Shown: positions 57,368 through 64,000 of the stretch, piece after piece | How positions within the stretch are numbered: position 1 is the stretch's first letter | Layout of the letters: the number at the start of each line of letters is the position of its first letter | NCBI GenBank assembly: GCA_020636375.1 | Contig: JACJXZ010000002.1 | Coordinates: forward strand, 558,001 to 622,000 | Reading direction: 5' to 3' | Source: Lewinellaceae bacterium | GTDB taxonomy: Bacteria; Bacteroidota; Bacteroidia; Chitinophagales; Saprospiraceae | DNA: 64,000 nucleotides | Notes under the pieces: model-generated | Database searches by the model: none | What the model saw: the letters and a program-made list of their open reading frames with translations, nothing else | Told to the model about the DNA's origin: nothing | Made by a program: the position numbers and the translations under genes

Positions 57368-57735
57368 ACAACGTGCTAAAATACTACAGCTACCTCCGAA
57401 CATGGATTTACTCCAGCTGGAAATTATTGCTCAGGAATTGCAAAATTCCGCCGCAATTGGGCGCCAAACCGTTGCGTTCGGCCTTTCGGGGAAGGATCGG
57501 CCTCCGTTGCGAATATGTGATCCACTCCAAATCTGTTCCCGCACATAAGGAGGAGGAGGAGGAATCAATGGCTTCTGTACTCCGCAACACAGAGCAGCGC
57601 TTTCAGCAGGGCTTTTTTTTCCAACCCATTTCCGACCAGGCCGATTTATGCTCCGTTGTCATCACCGGTAAGATAAAACAAGGGGAAATGCAGGAACAAA
57701 CTGATCATTTGATCGCCATTTATACAATAGATTAG
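57364..57735 (+). CDS. Unknown small protein, last gene of the operon; reading frame uncertain
   Basis: The 123-codon frame starts with ATG overlapping the previous stop. The last 75 residues look natural (VLRNTEQRFQQGFFFQPISD), but the first 45 are unusually rich in Tyr, Trp, Arg and Lys. In another frame, bases 57360-57500 read as an ordinary helix (LLQLEIIAQELQNSAAIGRQ), which suggests a frameshift near 57500 and a true protein of about 120 residues that starts in that frame. It ends 9 bases before the convergent peptidoglycan-binding gene. Confidence 0.45.
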   Translation: MNNVLKYYSYLRTWIYSSWKLLLRNCKIPPQLGAKPLRSAFRGRIGLRCEYVIHSKSVPAHKEEEEESMASVLRNTEQRFQQGFFFQPISDQADLCSVVITGKIKQGEMQEQTDHLIAIYTID

Positions 57736-57744
57736 GGCGGCCAT

Positions 57745-58731
57745 TCACGCTGGCTCTGCCTTCGCCAGGTCATCCCCATCTATTACGGTGCTTATGAACA
57801 TATAGTCCTTGTTCATCTGGTATCGGTAATCCTGGCGGACGATGTGCAGGAACGACAGGTGATAATCATAGCGGCGGCCGACCAGGCAGCCCGCGCTGAA
57901 TTTTTCTACGGAACCCGGCACCAGGCCAGGTCGGGTGGAATGCTGGTTGATCCCGAAACCATAGCCAATATCGATGGGATCGGCAGCATCTCGCTTCCCG
58001 TCCTTATTGATATCCCGGTGCAGGCGCACCTTGCCCCTTTGCACCAGAGCCGGCTGCGTTCCCCGGTGAAGGCCCATTTTCCAAGCCTTGTACTGCCCAA
58101 ACGCAATCCGGGCAGCGCCCGACGCATGCATCGGGTTATTGATATAGAACCGGCCCGGCTCGGTAGTGGCCTGGTCATTGACCAGCATTTCCGGCTGCCC
58201 GCCGGGAAGGATGCGGATCACCATTCGGCGGTCGTTCCACTTGTTTGTAGGGTCAGCGTTGGGCTTGCCATCAGGGCCTGCCCCTTCCACATAAACGATG
58301 TTGAGCTGGTCCGGCGCCCGGGTTATCCAGTAATTTTTCCGGGCCATATACCGCAGGACGCGCTTGGCCAGGAGGGTTTGGCCATCATCCTCTGGCCGGG
58401 GATTAAACTGAACGGGGAAAAGCGCGTCCGGGCCATAGCCGAAAAGCGCCTGAAAGAAAGCAGGCGCCAGTTGGCCTTCTTTGTGATGCAGCCGACAGTA
58501 GCGGTGGAATGCCTTGATGGCATGGAAGGTTTCCGGGCCAAACCGGCCGTCAGCCGGGCGCACCGGCAGGAAAGGCGCCTCCTTGCTGCCGTCGATCACC
58601 GGGTCTAAAAAGCCCAAAGCGCAAAGCCGGGCCTGAAGCTCTGCGACCAGGGCAACAAAGGGCGGCTGCGTCAACTGGCTTGCTGGAAGGCCTTGTCTGC
58701 TTTCACTTAGTTCTTGTAATGAAGAAGCCAT
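57745..58731 (-). CDS. Peptidoglycan-binding protein with an L,D-transpeptidase-like HxS/GC motif
   Basis: The 328 residues begin without a signal peptide. Residues about 27-85 are a PG_binding_1 domain (LQARLCALGFLDPV ... DGRFGPETFHAIKAFHRY). The C-terminal half includes FGINQHSTRPGLV and VEKFSAGCLVGR, a His followed about 15 residues later by SAGC. This recalls the H...SxGC active site of YkuD-type or related phage cell-wall enzymes, though I cannot assign the family with confidence. Absence of a signal suggests export by a non-Sec route such as an injection system. It is last in the minus-strand operon, 31 bases after the pseudo-subtilase. Confidence 0.7.
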   Translation of the reverse strand: MASSLQELSESRQGLPASQLTQPPFVALVAELQARLCALGFLDPVIDGSKEAPFLPVRPADGRFGPETFHAIKAFHRYCRLHHKEGQLAPAFFQALFGYGPDALFPVQFNPRPEDDGQTLLAKRVLRYMARKNYWITRAPDQLNIVYVEGAGPDGKPNADPTNKWNDRRMVIRILPGGQPEMLVNDQATTEPGRFYINNPMHASGAARIAFGQYKAWKMGLHRGTQPALVQRGKVRLHRDINKDGKRDAADPIDIGYGFGINQHSTRPGLVPGSVEKFSAGCLVGRRYDYHLSFLHIVRQDYRYQMNKDYMFISTVIDGDDLAKAEPA

Positions 58732-58762
58732 ATACCAGGAGTTTAGGGATCATCCGGGGGCA

Positions 58763-60184
58763 TTATCCCTCATAGGATGGGTCCAGTTTTTTCAACACTT
58801 CGATCGGGTTTAACTGCCCATAGCCACATTCTACGTCTTCTCCTTTGTTGAACGGCCGGCGCGAGACAGCCGTTTCCCGCAGCAGCTCAAAAACAGCCTC
58901 GGGCGCCATATCCCGGCTCTGTTGGCGGATGAGGGCCATAAAGCCGGCGGTAAATGCCGCAGCAATGGCTACTGATTTCACATTTTCTTTCACCTGCCCG
59001 GCGGAGGCAGAAACGGTCAGGCCCTCGCCGGGCGCCAACAGGTCGAGATGGTAGCTCCTCGCCGAGAAGCTGCAACGCTGCCCGAACTGGTCGTGAGCGC
59101 CTACAGAAAGGACGTGATCCAGGCGGGCCGGGTATCGCGATTCGGGCATCTTGTTCGCAGCTGTGCCAACCGGCGCCACTAAGATGATATTGCGGGCTGC
59201 CGCCTGGCCGATCAACTGCTGAAGCGCTTCCATCTGCTGGTCCGGCAGGCCGGGGAAATCGACCAGCATGGCGATAATGTCCGCCCGGGCGCTTATTGCC
59301 CATTCCAGCCCGGCCAGGAGGCCCTCCGGAGTGATGAGATGATCCTGCTCTCCGATCTTGCCTATCAGCAGGCGGGCTTCGGGGGCGACGCCAAACACCG
59401 CCTGCCCGGCCCCGGCAGCCACAACTGCCGCCTGTGTTCCCAGCCCCTGCAGGTCCTGCATGGGTTTGGAGTCATCCGGATACTGAAAGGCTGCTTCTAT
59501 ATGAGGCAGGTCGGGATGGCCGGTTGCTGCGCCCGTGCTCAGCAAGGCTATGCGGACGCCACTGCCGGCCAGCTGCCGCGCCTGCCACCAGTCGGACGCG
59601 ATCTGGTAGTTGCGGACGGCCCAGTTGAGGCGCTCGCCGGGAGGATCCCGCCACAACGCGCCGCCGGAACCGCCGGCATCGATGTTTTCCGGGCCGGGCA
59701 CGAAGCTGCGGCTCAATGCTCCGAAAGGAGATTTCGGTTGTCCTCCACCTGTTTCCAGCCCTCCCTGGAAACGCGCTTCGGCCTGCATTAATTCCTCCAG
59801 GCCGGGCACATGGCGCGTCTCCCCCTCGGGGATTTTTTCATTTGCCGGCTCCGTTTTTCTATCGATAAAAGCCGGGATGGAAGGCGGAGGCGGCAGTTCT
59901 TCCTCCTGCCCGGCCCGGGCGGGCGCCGCCGGGCTTTCTGCCGGCCCTTTTTCCTCTTTTTCCGCAGGCGGCCCGGGCAGCTCCACGACTACCGCCCGCC
60001 CTGACCAATAGTGCCAGCCCTTTTTGTCGCGAAACCAAAGGTTGATATCGTCAATAGCTTCGCCCTCTACCGGGGTGGGCTCGACTTCTATTTCCGTGCC
60101 CTTGAACACGGTGCCAATAGGGGTGCCGAGCCTGGTATGAGGCGTGCTTCTGATGTACGTATCTTCCAAAAAGCGGATTTTCAT
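58763..60184 (-). CDS. Subtilisin-fold protein lacking the catalytic residues, with N-terminal SH3-like domain
   Basis: The 473 residues start MKIRFLEDTYIRSTPHTRLG. Residues 1-68 look like an SH3b domain (TVFKGTEIEVEPTPVEGE ... WHYWSGRAVVV), followed by a Pro/Glu/Ala-rich linker. The S8 fold then begins about residue 200. At the Asp site the sequence is IALLSTGAATGHPDL (Asp replaced by Ser), at the His site QGLGTQAAVVAAG (His replaced by Leu), at the oxyanion site APVGTAANK (Asn replaced by Thr), and at the Ser site SVAIAAAFTAGFMALI (Ser replaced by Ala). GVAPEARLLIGKI and DHVLSVGA are kept. The frame is intact, so the loss looks selected. It is 47 bases after the membrane gene. Confidence 0.82.
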   Translation of the reverse strand: MKIRFLEDTYIRSTPHTRLGTPIGTVFKGTEIEVEPTPVEGEAIDDINLWFRDKKGWHYWSGRAVVVELPGPPAEKEEKGPAESPAAPARAGQEEELPPPPSIPAFIDRKTEPANEKIPEGETRHVPGLEELMQAEARFQGGLETGGGQPKSPFGALSRSFVPGPENIDAGGSGGALWRDPPGERLNWAVRNYQIASDWWQARQLAGSGVRIALLSTGAATGHPDLPHIEAAFQYPDDSKPMQDLQGLGTQAAVVAAGAGQAVFGVAPEARLLIGKIGEQDHLITPEGLLAGLEWAISARADIIAMLVDFPGLPDQQMEALQQLIGQAAARNIILVAPVGTAANKMPESRYPARLDHVLSVGAHDQFGQRCSFSARSYHLDLLAPGEGLTVSASAGQVKENVKSVAIAAAFTAGFMALIRQQSRDMAPEAVFELLRETAVSRRPFNKGEDVECGYGQLNPIEVLKKLDPSYEG

Positions 60185-60231
60185 GGCGTCGGTTTTTAAA
60201 CGATTGCGCGTTGGATGTTGCCGGCCAGGGT

Positions 60232-61245
60232 TTACCCCACAGGCTTGCTTTTGCCCGCAGGAGGAGCGGCTGGTTCGCCTTCCCTCGTTTCCGTTTTGGC
60301 CGTTGTTGCCGTTTCTGTGGCGGGCGCGGCCTCGGGGGCAGGCCGGTCTGGCGGCGGCGGCGGCGTGGTTGTTTCGGTGCTGCGGCTCCCGCGCAGGCTG
60401 AGCAACTTTTTCAACATATCGAACCAGAAGGGCGCCCCCATCGTAACGGCGATACCGGTGAGCAGCAAGCCGGCCAGTTTTACCAGCCACCATGGAAGGG
60501 TTCGCCCGGTGTCGGAAGGGGCCCACCCCAGGCCCAGGGGCGACCGGATATGCTCGATGCGCTGCAACATGGAATCCATGCGGGCGACAGATTCCTCCAG
60601 CGTCAGGTTGAGGTCAGGCCCGGTAACGGAATCCGTCCGGGCTTCGAAATTGGAAGCCATAGCAACCAGAAAGTCCTGAGTAGTGGCGCTCGAAGAGATA
60701 TTTTGGTAAATCTGAATGGTATCGGCATTGAAAATAACCGCTAAAGCCAAGCCGACTGCGAACAGCCACCATGTCAGGTAGCGTTTGTACCAGTCCTTTG
60801 CCCGGTCCATCACTTCGTCGAACCAACGCCCGAGTTCCGCTTTAAAGGCCGCAGGGTTTCCGTTGGCCTGGCGAAACAAAAATTGCATCATCCGTTTCAG
60901 GTCGCCTTCGTCTAAACTGTCGATGTGCTTGGCCAGCGCCTCTTTGCTGTCGGCATTCAACAGGTCGGCCAGGATAGACGTGAAGGTTTCCTTGCTGATA
61001 TAGGAAGGCAAATGGTAAGCCGAAATGCGGGCCCGGCGGTTGGTGGCGTACGACAGTTGTTTGAACAATGGATGCCGGACAAAATCTGCCGATTTCTCTC
61101 CCAGCATGTTGTTGAGTGTGTAGTCGAGGTGCCTGGCCCGCAGGGAAAACAGCGCGGCGATGACCTCCATCACGGTCGAGGCCAGCAGGCTGAACATGAG
61201 GAGGACGAAAATCAAGCCGATGACGACATTGAGTGTGACAAGCAT
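60232..61245 (-). CDS. Three-helix membrane protein of the AAA/DUF4157 operon
   Basis: The 337 residues have an N-terminal helix (VTLNVVIGLIFVLLMFSLLAS), a second near 158-178 (YLTWWLFAVGLALAVIFNAD) and a third near 255-277 (LPWWLVKLAGLLLTGIAVTM). Between the first two helices is a long hydrophilic helical part, and the C-terminal 55 residues are rich in Pro, Thr, Ala and Glu. I recognise no named family. Similar membrane proteins are found near eCIS-type AAA genes. It is 35 bases after the AAA gene. Confidence 0.72.
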   Translation of the reverse strand: MLVTLNVVIGLIFVLLMFSLLASTVMEVIAALFSLRARHLDYTLNNMLGEKSADFVRHPLFKQLSYATNRRARISAYHLPSYISKETFTSILADLLNADSKEALAKHIDSLDEGDLKRMMQFLFRQANGNPAAFKAELGRWFDEVMDRAKDWYKRYLTWWLFAVGLALAVIFNADTIQIYQNISSSATTQDFLVAMASNFEARTDSVTGPDLNLTLEESVARMDSMLQRIEHIRSPLGLGWAPSDTGRTLPWWLVKLAGLLLTGIAVTMGAPFWFDMLKKLLSLRGSRSTETTTPPPPPDRPAPEAAPATETATTAKTETREGEPAAPPAGKSKPVG

Positions 61246-61280
61246 GGTCCGTGCTTTTGGTGAGTTAAAAAGGGGGAGCG

Positions 61281-62603
61281 TTAAATATTGCCCGGTATCT
61301 TATTTTCTTTTACGAATTCCCGGTTGATGCCGGCCAGTAGGTTTTCCCTGGTGATCAGGTTGGAGTTGGCGGCCAGGGCCTGCAGGCAGCAGTAGTGTAC
61401 GATGTTGACGATATTGGAGCCGGTGAGTTCAAATTTTTCGGCAATCTTCGGGAGGTCGACGTCGCTGTCGATGCGGACGGCGGGGGGAAGGCTCTTTTGC
61501 CAGATTTCCAGCCGCTCCGGGGAGCGGGGTATCGGGAAGTAAACGATGGCCTGGAACCGGCGCGTAAAGGCATCGTCGAGGTTGCTTTTAAAGTTGGACG
61601 CCAGGATGCTCAGGCCGGGGAACTCTTCCACCCGCTGCAGGAGATAGGACACCTCCTGGTTGGCAAACCGGTCGTGGGCAGTGGTGACGTTGGTCCGCTT
61701 GCCAAAGAGGGCGTCGGCCTCGTCGAAGAACAGGATCCATTTTTTGTTTTCCGCCTTGTCGAAAAGGGTGGCGAGGTTTTTTTCCGTTTCGCCGATGTAT
61801 TTGGACACCATCATGGACAAGTCGATCCGGTACACGTCGTGGCCGGTGTATTTGCCCAGCAAGTTCGCCGCCATCGTTTTCCCTGTGCCTGGCGGCCCGT
61901 AGAACAGGGCGCGGAAGCCGGGCTTGATTTTGCGGTACATCTGCCAGTCGTACATCAGGGTGTCGTTGTGGCTGATCCACGTTTCCACCTCGCGCAATTG
62001 CCGGAGGGTCTGCTCGTTGAGCACCAGGTCGCTCCAATCCAGCTCGGTATGCAAAAGCTGGGCCGGGAAGTTCCTGCCCATGCGGGGCGGCGTTTTATAG
62101 CCCAGGGTAAACAGCTCGACGTACTCCGGATCCAGGATCAGGCGCCCGGAGTTGACCGGCTCTCCGGGCTTCACTTCTTCCAGGTACAGGATTTTTTCTT
62201 TGACGAAGTAGTGCTGCGAGCCGAAGATTTTCTGCACCTCCATGCGGCGGGCCAGGTCGTTGCCGGCCAGCAGGAAAAGGACGGTCTCTCCGGTAGGAAG
62301 GAAGGTGCGGATATTGCTGCCCTTCACCCCGCCGATGGGCGGAAAGTCGCCCCCCTGGGGCAGGAACTCCTGCACCACCTCGTCGAACAGGTAAGGCATG
62401 ACGTGCGGCGCCAGGCCGGCGGCCAGCACGACGTACTCATCCACGGTGAGCCGCCGGTGCTGGATGAATTTGGTCAATGGCGCCTCGTCGTCCTGGATGA
62501 CGGGGACTTCCGGTGCCTGCATTTCCTTGCCGAAGTGCATGGAGAGCTGGTAGCGGGCCAGGTTGGCGAGGAAACTGAGGGTGGTGGCGAGGTTTGGGGT
62601 CAT
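61281..62603 (-). CDS. AAA+ ATPase of the contractile-injection-system type
   Basis: The 440 residues have a helical/beta N-terminal part of about 200 residues and a C-terminal AAA+ module: Walker A YGPPGTGKTMAANLL near residue 235, sensor-type SKYIGETEKNLATLFDKA, Walker B ILFFDEADALFGKR, and the arginine finger region DDAFTRRFQAIVYFPIP. Single-module ATPases of this build (Pvc15/Afp15-like) are a standard part of eCIS loci, where they are needed for particle assembly or cargo loading. No structural eCIS genes are in the window, so the assignment is from protein type and neighbours. Confidence 0.85.
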   Translation of the reverse strand: MTPNLATTLSFLANLARYQLSMHFGKEMQAPEVPVIQDDEAPLTKFIQHRRLTVDEYVVLAAGLAPHVMPYLFDEVVQEFLPQGGDFPPIGGVKGSNIRTFLPTGETVLFLLAGNDLARRMEVQKIFGSQHYFVKEKILYLEEVKPGEPVNSGRLILDPEYVELFTLGYKTPPRMGRNFPAQLLHTELDWSDLVLNEQTLRQLREVETWISHNDTLMYDWQMYRKIKPGFRALFYGPPGTGKTMAANLLGKYTGHDVYRIDLSMMVSKYIGETEKNLATLFDKAENKKWILFFDEADALFGKRTNVTTAHDRFANQEVSYLLQRVEEFPGLSILASNFKSNLDDAFTRRFQAIVYFPIPRSPERLEIWQKSLPPAVRIDSDVDLPKIAEKFELTGSNIVNIVHYCCLQALAANSNLITRENLLAGINREFVKENKIPGNI

Positions 62604-62698
62604 GGGTTGTTAATTAGTCAAAACAATATTTCGCCAAAAGACATTGCAAAACTCAAAGCTAATTAATTTGCAATGCACAAGGGTTGTGTAAAGAATTA

Positions 62699-62992
62699 TC
62701 ATCTTCCTAAAAAAAAGAGAGATTTACCATCTGCCTTGTTAACCCAAACTGAAAAATGCTGGCGAGCACCATCTTCAGGAATATCAAGATTTTGATAATA
62801 AAAAATCCAATAATTATCCGTCTCTTCGATAGATAATTCGAAATCTTTCAAATTATCAATTTTTTTTTCTGCGACATTTGAAGCAATTAGAGTTGCATCT
62901 TCCTGGTTAATTTTTGCTGTTTTCATAGAACTGCAATTTGCAAACAGGCCAGTGGCAAATAAACCCAAAACAAGATAAACACGCATGTTCAT
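62699..62992 (-). CDS. Small lipoprotein next to the DUF4157/HExxH protein, possible immunity protein
   Basis: The 97 residues have a lipoprotein signal (MNMRVYLVLGLFATGLFANC, lipobox LFANC) and a short acidic alpha/beta domain (DFELSIEETDNYWIFYYQNL, then FSVWVNKADGKSLFFLGR). I recognise no family. The gene is clearly more AT-rich than its neighbours and lies between the DUF4157 effector-like gene and the AAA gene on the same strand. Small lipoproteins of this type next to toxin-like genes are often immunity proteins. This is inferred from position only. Confidence 0.65.
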   Translation of the reverse strand: MNMRVYLVLGLFATGLFANCSSMKTAKINQEDATLIASNVAEKKIDNLKDFELSIEETDNYWIFYYQNLDIPEDGARQHFSVWVNKADGKSLFFLGR

Positions 62993-63039
62993 AATTTGAC
63001 AAGCCTAATGCTTATTTGATGTTAGATGGATGGTTTAGA

Positions 63040-64000
63040 TCAAGGCCTGATAGATCCATTCGGATTAAATGGACAACGAACATATCTCCTTGCTCGGCGA
63101 TGTGTTCCTCTTTGTCTTCTCGCAAATGCGCGTTCCCCTCTCAGTGTTGCACAACATGCCGCTGCAATTCCGCCTCCCCGACGACATCCTCTTCTGATTA
63201 AGCGATTCAGGCATTGCACTTCTCTTCTATATGCCCTGTGTTCTGTCCAGTCGCTAAGCCGAGGCCACCAAGTGCGGAATGTTGTCAAACACCTTGTTCT
63301 TCGGGCGGCATTCCCTCCAGCCCTTCTTATACAACGCCTGACTCTTCTACAGCATGAAGCCCTGTCTCTCCTATGCACATTTTCATGCTGACTCACGCAA
63401 TCTCCGGCACAATGTTCTGTTACAGCGATTATAATTCGTCCGGAAGCAGTATCACAACTTGTCGATCCGCTTCCTTGATAATCTTTCATCGGATCGGCAC
63501 CTTGTTCTTCACCAATATGAAGGCGATTATCTTTTCTTTTAGCTTTTCGGTGAATTTTTTTCTCTTTTTGCTGCACCACATGCGTCAGCTCATGCGCCAG
63601 CAGCCGCCTCCCTGCTGTCGACTCCGGGTTGTACTGCCCCCGGTTAAAGTAAATATCCAAGCCGTGGGTAAAGGCTTTCGCGTTCAGGCCCTGGTTCATC
63701 TGCACGGCGTCGCTGCCGGTATGGATGCGCACCTGGCCAAAATCGCGGCCGAAGGCGCTGCTCATGAACGTATTGGTTTGCGGGGCCATCGGCTGGCCGT
63801 TGCCCTGGCTGCTGCTGAGCTTGGAAGCCAAAGCTGTTGTGCCGAAGCTTTGCCCGCCGACGGCCTGGCGCATCAGAGGGTAGGTTTGCACTTCCGGCTC
63901 CTCCTCCATCGCCCGCTGAAGCCTTGGCGAAAGCGGGTCCATCTGAGTTTGAACAGCGGGTTCTTCCTCCTCTTCCATCGCCCGCTGTAGTTGGGGCGAA
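63040..64000 (-). CDS. DUF4157-domain protein with a second, cysteine-rich HExxH domain (partial)
   Basis: The gene continues beyond the window. The visible part begins with two copies of an SPxLQRAMEEE-type acidic repeat, then a DUF4157 domain (PMAPQTNTFMSSAFGRDF, QVRIHTGSDAVQMNQGLNAK, STAGRRLLAHELTHVVQQ) with zinc motif HELTH at 63574-63594. After a basic linker, a C-terminal part of about 170 residues has VTEHCAGDCVSQHENVHRRD (second HExxH motif HENVH at 63372-63390) and is rich in Cys and Arg. DUF4157 is a hallmark of proteins in eCIS loci. The C-terminal domain fits a metallopeptidase toxin. DNA of that part is less GC-rich than the neighbours. Confidence 0.82.
   Translation of the reverse strand, partial: SPQLQRAMEEEEEPAVQTQMDPLSPRLQRAMEEEPEVQTYPLMRQAVGGQSFGTTALASKLSSSQGNGQPMAPQTNTFMSSAFGRDFGQVRIHTGSDAVQMNQGLNAKAFTHGLDIYFNRGQYNPESTAGRRLLAHELTHVVQQKEKKIHRKAKRKDNRLHIGEEQGADPMKDYQGSGSTSCDTASGRIIIAVTEHCAGDCVSQHENVHRRDRASCCRRVRRCIRRAGGNAARRTRCLTTFRTWWPRLSDWTEHRAYRREVQCLNRLIRRGCRRGGGIAAACCATLRGERAFARRQRGTHRRARRYVRCPFNPNGSIRP

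Overview
The window looks like a chromosome segment of a GC-rich member of the Bacteroidota, most likely the Saprospiria (Lewinella / Phaeodactylibacter / Haliscomenobacter type). The evidence is two large secreted proteins with gliding-motility-type (type B) C-terminal sorting domains next to a PorP/SprF gene, the -7 motif TAnnTTTG ahead of several genes, a TonB/ExbB/ExbD set with two ExbD copies, a tissue-type mix of YtxH, CAP and thrombospondin-type-3 proteins, and a class Ia ribonucleotide reductase with a eukaryote-like small subunit. The taxonomic placement is an inference from gene content.

1-11.3 kb: end of a Dps gene, an AI-2E/PerM exporter, an ECF sigma factor, a cysteine-less thioredoxin-fold protein, an XRE regulator, a YtxH/holin-X/YihY envelope operon, folC, and a tonB-exbD-exbD-exbB operon on the minus strand. 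11.5-15.3 kb: a fatty acid beta-oxidation pair (HAD/enoyl-CoA hydratase fusion and thiolase) closed by a clear terminator. 15.3-27.4 kb: two very large type IX secretion cargo proteins (1157 and about 2227 residues) plus a PorP/SprF partner. The larger one starts with five cohesin-like modules. 28-42.4 kb: glycosylasparaginase, a TSP3 outer-membrane protein, nrdBA, corA, a penicillin-acylase-type hydrolase, tRNA-Lys, an HAD phosphatase and dinB. 43-50.2 kb: a Crp/Fnr regulator, ribonuclease Z, a STAS protein, clpC and the infC-rpmI-rplT operon.

50.5-64 kb is the accessory part. It has a frameshifted subtilase with two P-domains, a CAP lipoprotein, a plus-strand operon of five genes I do not recognise, and a convergent minus-strand operon. 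The latter encodes a DUF4157 protein with a second HExxH domain, a small lipoprotein, an AAA+ ATPase of the type found in extracellular contractile injection system (eCIS) loci, a three-helix membrane protein, a subtilisin-fold protein that has lost all its catalytic residues, and a peptidoglycan-binding protein. This looks like the flank of an eCIS locus whose structural genes would lie beyond 64 kb. That is an inference, because no sheath, tube or baseplate gene is in the window.

Two further layers stand out. First, at least seven gene boundaries carry tandem arrays of 8-bp units. The unit sequence differs from site to site but the period is the same, and the arrays usually touch a stop codon or a start region. 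Second, the intergenic DNA holds several families of small inverted-repeat elements. One is a 136-bp element present twice with TAA target duplications. The arrays, the eCIS-linked pseudoprotease operon and a palindromic DnaA-box cluster ahead of nrdBA are the observations most worth following up.
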